DNA from: Bacteroidetes bacterium UBA2664
GTDB lineage: Bacteria; Bacteroidota; Rhodothermia; Balneolales; Balneolaceae
DNA: 64,000 bases
Assembly (NCBI GenBank): GCA_002359315.1
Contig: DEMS01000034.1
Location: forward strand, 1-64,000
Direction of reading: 5' to 3'
Below are positions 56,899 to 64,000 of the stretch, piece after piece. The notes below the pieces were generated by a model. The model was not told the DNA's origin. It searched no databases and saw only the letters and a program-made list of their open reading frames with translations. Every line of letters starts with the position of its first letter. Positions within the stretch are counted from its first letter, which is position 1. The position numbers were made by a program, and so were the translations under genes.

Positions 56899-57011
56899 CT
56901 CTCTATTACTCAGTTTCTCAATTATATATTCTTTGACCGGAATTTAACCGCTGCCTACAGATAAAAATTTCAGAAGATTATTATCGTACGTGACTAAATA
57001 AGCAGGTCTCT

Positions 57012-58343
57012 ATGCCACTTTTCAGATTTCAGGCCAGAACAAGCCAGGGCAAACTGATTCAACGGGAATTTGAAGCCCCCTCGAAGTCAGATGCCAAGAA
57101 AAGAATTCAGCGTGCCGCTCTGGCTCGTTCGCTAAAAGTGCAGGCAATAGACGAGAAAAAAACGTATCTCTATAAAGTCAGTAAAAACGGTCAGGCAGCC
57201 CTTGAAGGGGAACAGGATGCTTATAACCCGGAAGAAGTAGAGAGAGCCCTGAAAAAAATGGGCTACAAGGTCGATTATGTCAGGCGTAAATGGTTTAGCC
57301 TCAAAGGATCCGTACCCGGTGATGAAATTGTAACCTTTATTCGTTTATCTGCCGATCTTCTACGCCAAAAACTGCCTTTTGATCAAATTCTGACACTTCT
57401 CTACGAAGATACTTCTCACAAAACCATGAAAAATGTCATAAAAACCATTCAGAAAGACCTTCGGGATGGTAAAGAGAGTACGGAAGTGTACGGCAAGCAT
57501 GAGCATGTTTTTGGACAGTTTGCATCCTACATGCTGGGAGTGGCATCGACCAGCGGGAATATGGCCAGTGTATTTGAAAGCACTGCAAAGTTCATTGAAA
57601 GAGATGCAGATTTTAAGAAAAATCTAAAACGATCTTTAATGATGCCGATGGTAACTGTAGTAGCCGTGATCGGCGTATTACTCTTTTTTGTCGGTTATAT
57701 TTTTCCAAAAATGGCTGAAATGTTTTTGGAGTATGATATAATACTCCCGCCTATGACTGCCTCGACTCTTGAAGTGAGTTACTGGCTTCAGGCCAATTGG
57801 ATGCTGATTGTTCTCCTGTTCGCCATTCCAATCGCCATTTTGATCGCAATGTGGAAGAATCCAAAAGGACGACGGAAACTGGATAAATTTTTAATCAATA
57901 TGCCGATTATGGGGGATCTGATCCATAAAATCAGTATCGAGATTTTTGCCAGGGTATTCAACACTCTCTACAGCGGTTCCGGCAGAAATGTTGAAGTGAT
58001 TCGTATAGCCGCTGAAGCGTGCAGAAACAGCTATATTGAACATCGAATAAAAACGGTATCCATCAAACTTATGCTGGAAGATGGCCAGGGGTTAATTCAG
58101 GCGTTGGAAGCGTCGAATGTATTCCCAAAAAGTGCGTTGAGCCGTTTTAGATTGGGAGCCGAATCCGGATCCTTAAAAGAAAATGCAGGTCAACTTGCCG
58201 ATTATTATGAAAAACAGACAACCTATAAACTGGAATCTGCCATTGGAACAATCAACCTTGTGGTGAATCTGTTCATATTTATTGCACTTATTTTTATTAC
58301 CATTGTATCATCCGAAGGTGCAATGGTTCAACCGAACTATTAA
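57012..58343 (+). CDS. Type II secretion/type IV pilus inner-membrane platform protein (PilC/GspF)
   Basis: Platform protein that couples the cytoplasmic ATPases to pilin movement, 443 residues. Two GspF domains occur (about 115-240 and 300-430), with membrane helices near 215-240, 260-280 and the C-terminus (VVNLFIFIALIFITIV). The N-terminal PLFRFQARTSQGKLIQREFEA is typical. About 60 residues between the N-terminal segment and the first GspF domain are an insertion compared with GspF. It starts 114 bases after the terminator and opens the assembly-gene group. Confidence 0.9.
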   Translation: MPLFRFQARTSQGKLIQREFEAPSKSDAKKRIQRAALARSLKVQAIDEKKTYLYKVSKNGQAALEGEQDAYNPEEVERALKKMGYKVDYVRRKWFSLKGSVPGDEIVTFIRLSADLLRQKLPFDQILTLLYEDTSHKTMKNVIKTIQKDLRDGKESTEVYGKHEHVFGQFASYMLGVASTSGNMASVFESTAKFIERDADFKKNLKRSLMMPMVTVVAVIGVLLFFVGYIFPKMAEMFLEYDIILPPMTASTLEVSYWLQANWMLIVLLFAIPIAILIAMWKNPKGRRKLDKFLINMPIMGDLIHKISIEIFARVFNTLYSGSGRNVEVIRIAAEACRNSYIEHRIKTVSIKLMLEDGQGLIQALEASNVFPKSALSRFRLGAESGSLKENAGQLADYYEKQTTYKLESAIGTINLVVNLFIFIALIFITIVSSEGAMVQPNY

Positions 58344-58403
58344 AGATCGTAATTTAATGGAGTGATGGTGAACTCTTAAAACCATTTTAAGAATTATTAA
58401 AAA

Positions 58404-60212
58404 ATGAATTCAGCGATCAAATCTACAGACAAAAATAACATTTACCAGAGCGACAGACTCAATCGCCTGGGTGAAAAATTAGTGCGTAAAGGTGTTATTT
58501 CGTCGGAAGAACTTCAGACGGCGATTGCAATTCATGAAAATGAGCCGGATCACGATAAAAGAAGTTTCAGCAACATTCTCATTAAAGAACTGGGTGCTGA
58601 CCGCCATAAAGTGATGCAGATCATCACCGGCATCTACGCATTCCGGGAACTTGCAATTAGTGGCCTGCCCTCACTTAAATTGATTGAATCCATACGTGAA
58701 ATTCTTGAGAGTCTGGATGAAAACATCGTAGAGGATATGATTTATAGAAGTGCGGTCCCCTTCAAAGCGGATAAGGATTTAATCATTCTGGCATGTTCTG
58801 ATCCTACAGACCCCCAAATATCCAAACTTGCCGCAGAACTGCCCTATAAACTGTACGAACTGGCATACTGTAAGCTTGAAACCGTTGAGAAAATCATTCA
58901 AAGTGTTTACAAGCAGAAAAATGAATATCTGAAGGTGCTTGATGAAATCGATTTTGAAGAACCTGAAATCGAAGATCCGCAAGAGTTAGACGAAGAAGAA
59001 CTCGATGCGGAAATCAATAAAAGCATGCTTAATTCCCTGGTAGAGGGAATGTTGATGGAAGCCGTTCGCAAGGGAGCCAGTGATGTTCACATTATACCGG
59101 GTAAAAGTAATGTTACCGACATCCTTTTCAGATTGGATGGCAGGCTCAAAGTGTGGCATTCTCAACCCGGCGTAAAACCGGAAGCTTTATCAGCTGTCGT
59201 TAAGGATAAAACCCTGAATGTGGATCGGTTCGAAAGAGATTCATCCCAGGATGGTTTTATTCAGCGTCAGATTGATGGGACCAATATCCGTTATCGGGTC
59301 TCGATTATGCCGATGGTTGGGGAAGAATTTGAAAGAAAATTAGAGTCTATTGTTATCCGGGTATTGGACGATAGAAAAGTGATTACTGATCTGGGAAAAC
59401 TCGGTTTACAGGAAAAAGCCCGGGAAGATTTTACCAAAGCCATTCACAAACCTTCCGGAATCGTCATTATAACAGGGCCAACCGGGTCCGGTAAGTCAAC
59501 AACGTTGGTTGCTGCTCTTCACAGTGTCATGAGTCCGGAGGTAAATGTACTTACCATTGAGGAGCCGGTAGAGTACTTGATCCGGGGAGCCAGACAGTTA
59601 AAAATATCTGAAAACATGACGTTTGATCAGGCCATGAGAGGGATTCTTCGTCATGATCCGGACATCGTACTCGTGGGTGAGATCCGGGATCTTAAAACAG
59701 CCGAAATTGCCATTAAAATGGCCAATACCGGTCACCTTACCTTTTCAACTCTCCATACCAACGACGCGCCCAGTGCCGTATCCAGGCTTTTCAAGATGGG
59801 TGTGGAACCCTTTCTGATTGCCAATGCAATTAATCTGGTGATGGCTCAGCGTTTAATCCGGAAACTCTGCGATAAATGTAAACGACCCGTTCAGGATCTG
59901 AGCAGGGAAGCATTCCTGAATCTCGGTTTTTCTGAGGAAGAGATTGATAAACACACTTTTTATGAACCGGTTGGATGTGATGCATGCAATAATGGGTATC
60001 GCGGACGTGTTGGCATTTTTGAAGCACTCTATTTTGATAATGATATTCGAAAAATGATTTTTGATGCCGGTGGGGTTATTGATGAGGGCATGTTAAGAGA
60101 ATATGCCATCAAAAACGGTATGCTCACTCTCAGAGCTTCGGGCAGACTCAGAATGATAAATGGACTCACCTCTTTTGATGAGGTGATCGCAATTACACTT
60201 GAAGATCAATAA
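58404..60212 (+). CDS. pilB: Type IV pilus extension ATPase (PilB/GspE)
   Basis: Hexameric ATPase driving pilus extension, 602 residues. An N-terminal GspE-N domain (about 15-165) is followed by an acidic linker and the ATPase core: Walker A G358-PTGSGKST, TIEEPVEYLIRG, and the Walker B LRHDPDIVLVGEIRD. A zinc tetracysteine (LCDKCK near 490 and VGCDACNNGYRG near 530) identifies PilB/GspE. Its TAA shares a base with the next ATG (TAATG), so it is coupled to the PilT-like gene. Confidence 0.94.
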   Translation: MNSAIKSTDKNNIYQSDRLNRLGEKLVRKGVISSEELQTAIAIHENEPDHDKRSFSNILIKELGADRHKVMQIITGIYAFRELAISGLPSLKLIESIREILESLDENIVEDMIYRSAVPFKADKDLIILACSDPTDPQISKLAAELPYKLYELAYCKLETVEKIIQSVYKQKNEYLKVLDEIDFEEPEIEDPQELDEEELDAEINKSMLNSLVEGMLMEAVRKGASDVHIIPGKSNVTDILFRLDGRLKVWHSQPGVKPEALSAVVKDKTLNVDRFERDSSQDGFIQRQIDGTNIRYRVSIMPMVGEEFERKLESIVIRVLDDRKVITDLGKLGLQEKAREDFTKAIHKPSGIVIITGPTGSGKSTTLVAALHSVMSPEVNVLTIEEPVEYLIRGARQLKISENMTFDQAMRGILRHDPDIVLVGEIRDLKTAEIAIKMANTGHLTFSTLHTNDAPSAVSRLFKMGVEPFLIANAINLVMAQRLIRKLCDKCKRPVQDLSREAFLNLGFSEEEIDKHTFYEPVGCDACNNGYRGRVGIFEALYFDNDIRKMIFDAGGVIDEGMLREYAIKNGMLTLRASGRLRMINGLTSFDEVIAITLEDQ

Positions 60213-61441
60213 TGGAAACGTCTACGGCTCATATCAAATCCATTCTGGATAGAAATCTTAAAGATATCCCGGCTCAATTGGCCGGGCCGGATCGTGCTGA
60301 ATTTATATCAAAGAATCTGCCCTCTTATGATCCGGAAACCCGGTTGGAACTCAGAAAATATGTTGAGACATTTTTAAATCAGATGTCAATTCTTACTGCA
60401 TCTGATATCGATTTTGGCGGACATGGGTGCGCCGGTAAAATATGGTATCGTATTCACGGTGCAAAAAAACCATGGGAACGGGGGCCGGAATTTTCTAATG
60501 ATCAGTACACACTATTGATTTTAAACATGTTGAGTGACAGACAGATTGACCTTTTAGTCAGGGAAAAAAGTCTCGATTTCTCATATACCTCTATAGAAAA
60601 TGAAAATGAGCGATATCGAGCCTCAGCCTATTTCGATCTCGACCATCTGGCATTGAATATGAGGAAAATTGAGGCAGAAATCAGGCCATTCAGCGGTTTA
60701 GAACTGCACCCAAATGTGGCCAGGCAATTGAGCTTAAATCATCTGAAATTCGGGTTAACACTGGTAACCGGAATTACCGGATCCGGTAAATCTTCCACTT
60801 TAGACACGATCATTGATGCCAATAATCAAACAGTAAATGCGCATATTGTCATCATTTCTTCTCCGCTCGAGTTAATCCATCACACAAAAAAATGCATTAT
60901 CAGACACAGGGAAGTGGGCCGTGATGTTGGATCATTTAGAGAAGGTATTGTTCAGGCTATGCGGCAGGATCCGGATATCATTGTAATCGGTGAGTTAAGA
61001 GACAGTGCCGCCATCCGTAATGCACTGGAAGTCACAGATTCCGGCCATAAAGTTTTTTCAACGCTTCATACGGCATCAGCCATGGAGAGCATTGACAGAA
61101 TCATCGGTGAAACAGCCCAAGAAGAGCAGGAACGGGTTCGAATGAGACTGGCTGATGTATTGACTTGCGTTATCAGTCAAAAGTTAGTCAAAACAATAGA
61201 TGGGAAAAGGGTATTGGCTAAAGAGGTCATGATAACTACACCGCCGATTACGGCTGCAATCAGAAATAACAACGTTTCAGAGATCTATCAAATGATGCAT
61301 GAGGGAGCTCAATACGGTATGCATACACTCGAACAAGATCTATACAGACTAACAGAATTAGAAAAAATTAGTCGTGATGAAGCGGTCAGCCAGGCAAATA
61401 ATAAAAGCCGTATTCATCAATTACTTAACAAAACTATCTGA
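60212..61441 (+). CDS. PilT-like retraction ATPase
   Basis: A 409-residue GspE-superfamily ATPase. The core has Walker A G187-ITGSGKSS, IVQAMRQDPDIIVIGELRD and STLHTASAMESIDRII, typical of PilT/PilU, and no zinc cysteines, so it likely depolymerises pili. The N-terminal 170 residues are poorly conserved: RIHG and FGGHGCAGKIWYRI take the place of the usual PAS-like PilT domain, with little resemblance beyond topology. It overlaps pilB (TAATG) and the next gene (TGATG), so three genes are translationally coupled. Confidence 0.85.
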   Translation: METSTAHIKSILDRNLKDIPAQLAGPDRAEFISKNLPSYDPETRLELRKYVETFLNQMSILTASDIDFGGHGCAGKIWYRIHGAKKPWERGPEFSNDQYTLLILNMLSDRQIDLLVREKSLDFSYTSIENENERYRASAYFDLDHLALNMRKIEAEIRPFSGLELHPNVARQLSLNHLKFGLTLVTGITGSGKSSTLDTIIDANNQTVNAHIVIISSPLELIHHTKKCIIRHREVGRDVGSFREGIVQAMRQDPDIIVIGELRDSAAIRNALEVTDSGHKVFSTLHTASAMESIDRIIGETAQEEQERVRMRLADVLTCVISQKLVKTIDGKRVLAKEVMITTPPITAAIRNNNVSEIYQMMHEGAQYGMHTLEQDLYRLTELEKISRDEAVSQANNKSRIHQLLNKTI

Positions 61442-63624
61442 TGTCAAAAAAAGTATATATAGGATTATCTTATGACGACACTCAGCTTCGATTGGCAAGA
61501 TTACAGATTGTCCGTAAGAAATTAAAACTCATCTCTGTATCAACGATACCGTTAAGTTCACCGCTTCAAACAGATCTGCCAAAAGGCCTGGATGCGTTTC
61601 AATCAGGTGACACAGATGAAATCTTTGATTTAGACATCCCAACATCGTCTGACCCTCTGGAAGAGTTGGATGAATTTGATCTTCTTGAGGATGATTCTGA
61701 TTTAGAACTTGTAGATTCACCGGCTGACGATTTTGGATTGGATCAGGGTGAAAATAAAGATGAAAAACAGAAGGGAAAACCGGATGAAAATGAGCCTAAA
61801 GTATTCCCAAATGATGTTTTGCTTTCCAATCAACTGGAATACACAGATGCATCGAAACTCATTATCGGCCTCCACATACCATTGGGAAAAACCACATTTC
61901 AGTTATTGAAGGGGATTGATCCTACGACAATGAAGAAGAAGGAGAGGCGTGAGTTTTTTAATGATAAACTCCAACCGATTCATCAGTCAGAAGTCGTGGA
62001 GGATCACTACAACTGGAAAAAATTGAAAAATGGAGATTGTCTGATTGCATATTCTCCGGATAGTAATGAGCTGATTAATTTAGTGGAGATCGTTCAAACG
62101 AATTCCAGGAAGAAAATTGCTATCCATGAAAAACTACCGGATGAATCCATATGGGTGGGTCTGGCCCGGGCAAATTATAAACTGAAAGAAGAGGATATCA
62201 CCGGCCTGATTGCACTTGGGAAAAAATCCAGTCGTGTCCTGTTTATGAAAGGCGATGAACTTGTATCCATTTTACCCATCATTACGGAGGGTGAAGATTC
62301 AAACAATGTCTTAAATACTGTTTTCAGTAAGATATTATTTGAATTGGATAAGGGGGATCTGCCAAAGATAGACCGGTTGTTGCTCGTGCAGTCGTCCGAC
62401 TTAAGTGAAATGGCTAAAGTCTATTTCCAAAGACAGTTTGATAATATTGAAGTCGATTATCTGGTTCCTGATCCGGATGTTCTAAGCTATTCAGACAAAA
62501 CCTTTAAATCCCCCAAAGATCTTCAGCCCTATTTAAGTGCAATTGGTGCAGCTTGGGCGGCTACCAAAACAGATCAAAAAAGTTTTTCATCGTTATCGTT
62601 GCTGCCCCAATATTTAATCGATAAGCAGCAACTTTATAAGATTGAATGGCATGGGTTAATCTTTTTAATACTGATCGGACTCTCTCCCCTGTTTTTGAAT
62701 TATCTATATACTTTAAAATCGGATGAGTTAACGGATCTGCAGAACGAAATCGAGTTAAAAGAACTTCAAATTGAAAGTTTACGACCTACAGCGGATTCTA
62801 CTGAAGCATTTATATCACGAACAAATCTGCTTCAAAACGAAAGTAATAATATTCTGAATCTGGCGGAATATAGTACGGAATGGTCAGAAGTGATGAATAT
62901 CGTTAATAGCGGATTATCTGATATTCCCGGATTGTGGATTACTTCTGTAAGAAATAACGGCCAGAATTTAGCGATAACCGGTTTTTCACTCTCCCGAAAT
63001 AGTATTCCGCAATTGGCTCAATTATTTACAGATGTAAATATATTGAGTGTGGTTGAAACAGATCTTAGGGAAGAAACTGCTTATAATTTTGGAATCACTG
63101 TTAATAATTTCAGGCAAGACGTTGAGAGATATTCACCTGAAATGCCGGTGCCTGTCAGGATGACTGAGACACCGGAAGAAACGGTCTTCTCATCAGAAGA
63201 TAATGCGAATTCAAACAGTACTCCTCCGGCAATTGTGATTCAAAACAGGTCTACACCATCCGGTGTGAATAATGAGGATTTGACAACTTCAAATGAAGTT
63301 GAAATCATTGATGTTGAAATCCCCACGGAAGGTAATTTCAGTGAAGAATCTACTCAAAATATACCACAACAGAGCGATCAGCTTTCAGGCTCATTTAGTG
63401 TTGTTCTCCAATCCGTAAGCAGCAGCTCTGTTGCTGCAGAAAGAATCTCATATTTAGAAGAGATGGGTTATACAACTGCCCTTTGGTATTCTCAAATATC
63501 AGCAGAAGAGTCTTCCTGGAGAATTTCTTTTGGCCGTTTTCTCTCTGTTGATGATGCTGTTTTAGCAACCACACAGTTACCGAATGAATTTAGAAGTGAC
63601 TTGTTCATCATCAGAAATTTGTAA
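61441..63624 (+). CDS. Predicted PilM-PilN-SPOR fusion protein
   Basis: A 727-residue protein with no close match I can name. Residues about 1-45 and 130-400 look like an actin-like PilM fold (VYIGLSYDDTQLRLA, then GLIALGKKSSRVLFMKGDELV and AIGAAWAAT), with an acidic insertion at about 45-115; the phosphate motifs are degenerate, so ATP binding is doubtful. One membrane helix lies at 404-423, followed by a PilN-like periplasmic part (about 424-570) and a Ser/Pro/Asn linker. Residues 650-727 resemble a SPOR peptidoglycan-binding domain. It is coupled to the PilT-like gene and followed by a PilO-like gene. The roles are inferred from position and topology. Confidence 0.6.
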   Translation: MSKKVYIGLSYDDTQLRLARLQIVRKKLKLISVSTIPLSSPLQTDLPKGLDAFQSGDTDEIFDLDIPTSSDPLEELDEFDLLEDDSDLELVDSPADDFGLDQGENKDEKQKGKPDENEPKVFPNDVLLSNQLEYTDASKLIIGLHIPLGKTTFQLLKGIDPTTMKKKERREFFNDKLQPIHQSEVVEDHYNWKKLKNGDCLIAYSPDSNELINLVEIVQTNSRKKIAIHEKLPDESIWVGLARANYKLKEEDITGLIALGKKSSRVLFMKGDELVSILPIITEGEDSNNVLNTVFSKILFELDKGDLPKIDRLLLVQSSDLSEMAKVYFQRQFDNIEVDYLVPDPDVLSYSDKTFKSPKDLQPYLSAIGAAWAATKTDQKSFSSLSLLPQYLIDKQQLYKIEWHGLIFLILIGLSPLFLNYLYTLKSDELTDLQNEIELKELQIESLRPTADSTEAFISRTNLLQNESNNILNLAEYSTEWSEVMNIVNSGLSDIPGLWITSVRNNGQNLAITGFSLSRNSIPQLAQLFTDVNILSVVETDLREETAYNFGITVNNFRQDVERYSPEMPVPVRMTETPEETVFSSEDNANSNSTPPAIVIQNRSTPSGVNNEDLTTSNEVEIIDVEIPTEGNFSEESTQNIPQQSDQLSGSFSVVLQSVSSSSVAAERISYLEEMGYTTALWYSQISAEESSWRISFGRFLSVDDAVLATTQLPNEFRSDLFIIRNL

Positions 63625-63635
63625 TAGATAGAGCT

Positions 63636-64000
63636 ATGAAACAAGGATTACGAAATACCCTTATTCTGATATTAACACTGATCCTGATCGTTGGAGGAGG
63701 ATGGTATTATCTTGAATTTACCTACAACAGCCAAATTGAAGATGCTTCAGATGAATTGGAAGTTGTCGAAAACGAATTAACCGTTGTCCGGGAATTTTCA
63801 GAAATGTATGCCAATGCCCAGGCCATGTATGTTGATGCTGTTTTTATTAGAGAAAATCATCCAAAAGAACTCTTTTTAAACAGTAATACCAGTCAGATTT
63901 ATAATTATCTGCAAGAATTGAATCGTTCCGAATCATTCACTGAACTCAATTTTAATTTTACAGACTCCCTTCAGCTTGAAGATCATGGAATCATTAATGT
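63636..64000 (+). CDS. PilO-like protein, 5' part (cut by window end)
   Basis: The first 121 residues are visible. One N-terminal membrane helix (about 8-27, TLILILTLILIVGGGWYYLEF) is followed by a coiled coil (about 33-56) and the start of a periplasmic domain, the architecture of PilO. It starts 11 bases after the fusion gene and continues past the window. In type IV pili PilO pairs with PilN, which fits a PilN-like segment in the upstream gene. The sequence alone is too short for certainty. Confidence 0.6.
   Translation, partial: MKQGLRNTLILILTLILIVGGGWYYLEFTYNSQIEDASDELEVVENELTVVREFSEMYANAQAMYVDAVFIRENHPKELFLNSNTSQIYNYLQELNRSESFTELNFNFTDSLQLEDHGIIN

Overview
This 64 kb window looks like chromosomal DNA of a Gram-negative bacterium of the Bacteroidota/Balneolota type (Balneola, Gracilimonas or Rhodohalobacter relatives are my best guess). 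The reasons are moderately AT-rich DNA, the uppS-bamA-ompH(x3) outer-membrane block, DUF5916 and NamZ/DUF1343 proteins, a Bacteroidota-style PilM/PilN-like pilus block, and several TTG/GTG starts. The organism call is inferred from gene content; no rRNA or tRNA gene was seen.

Left part (1-11.1 kb, all minus strand): a hexuronate catabolic cluster. A TRAP transporter (DctP, DctQ, DctM) would import galacturonate/glucuronate. UxaC isomerises it, UxaE epimerises tagaturonate to fructuronate, an SDR reduces fructuronate to mannonate, and KdgK and Eda finish the route to pyruvate and glyceraldehyde-3-phosphate. Mannonate dehydratase is not in the window. A perfect 17-bp palindrome in front of dctP is a likely operator. 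A WbuC-like cupin and an M20 amidohydrolase lie upstream.

11.4-20.4 kb: a mixed stretch with an iron-dependent alcohol dehydrogenase, a DUF5916 outer-membrane protein, an O/P-type porin, a YciI-like protein, an MnmD-type tRNA methyltransferase without a normal start codon, a kynureninase-like PLP enzyme and a secreted NIPSNAP protein. Short-period repeats are common between these genes.

20.7-33.3 kb (mostly plus): recA-recX-AI-2E permease, purN-purH, then the cell-shape operon mreB-mreC-mreD-mrdA(PBP2)-rodA, then rnhB (minus) and a VWA protein.

33.3-55.9 kb (mostly minus): pyrG-NUDIX-amidohydrolase-nadE-LysM transglycosylase-ctpA-PHP-ribH-uppS-bamA and three ompH/skp paralogs ending at a terminator. 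To the right are two small membrane proteins, rlmB (plus), namZ, ndk, asnS with an unusual coiled-coil insertion, and an M16 protease.

56.4-64 kb (plus): a type IV pilus-like locus. It has an unusual pilin-like protein followed by a strong terminator, then PilC/GspF, PilB, a PilT-like ATPase, a large protein that appears to fuse PilM-like, PilN-like and SPOR parts, and the start of a PilO-like gene cut by the window edge. This locus is the best candidate here for a poorly described system.

Dispersed intergenic repeats are a second theme: 7-8 bp period arrays, a C6/G6 hairpin family, CATCCTGA-type elements including a 21-bp tandem array, and two related inverted-repeat elements near 9.2 and 52.8-53.05 kb.
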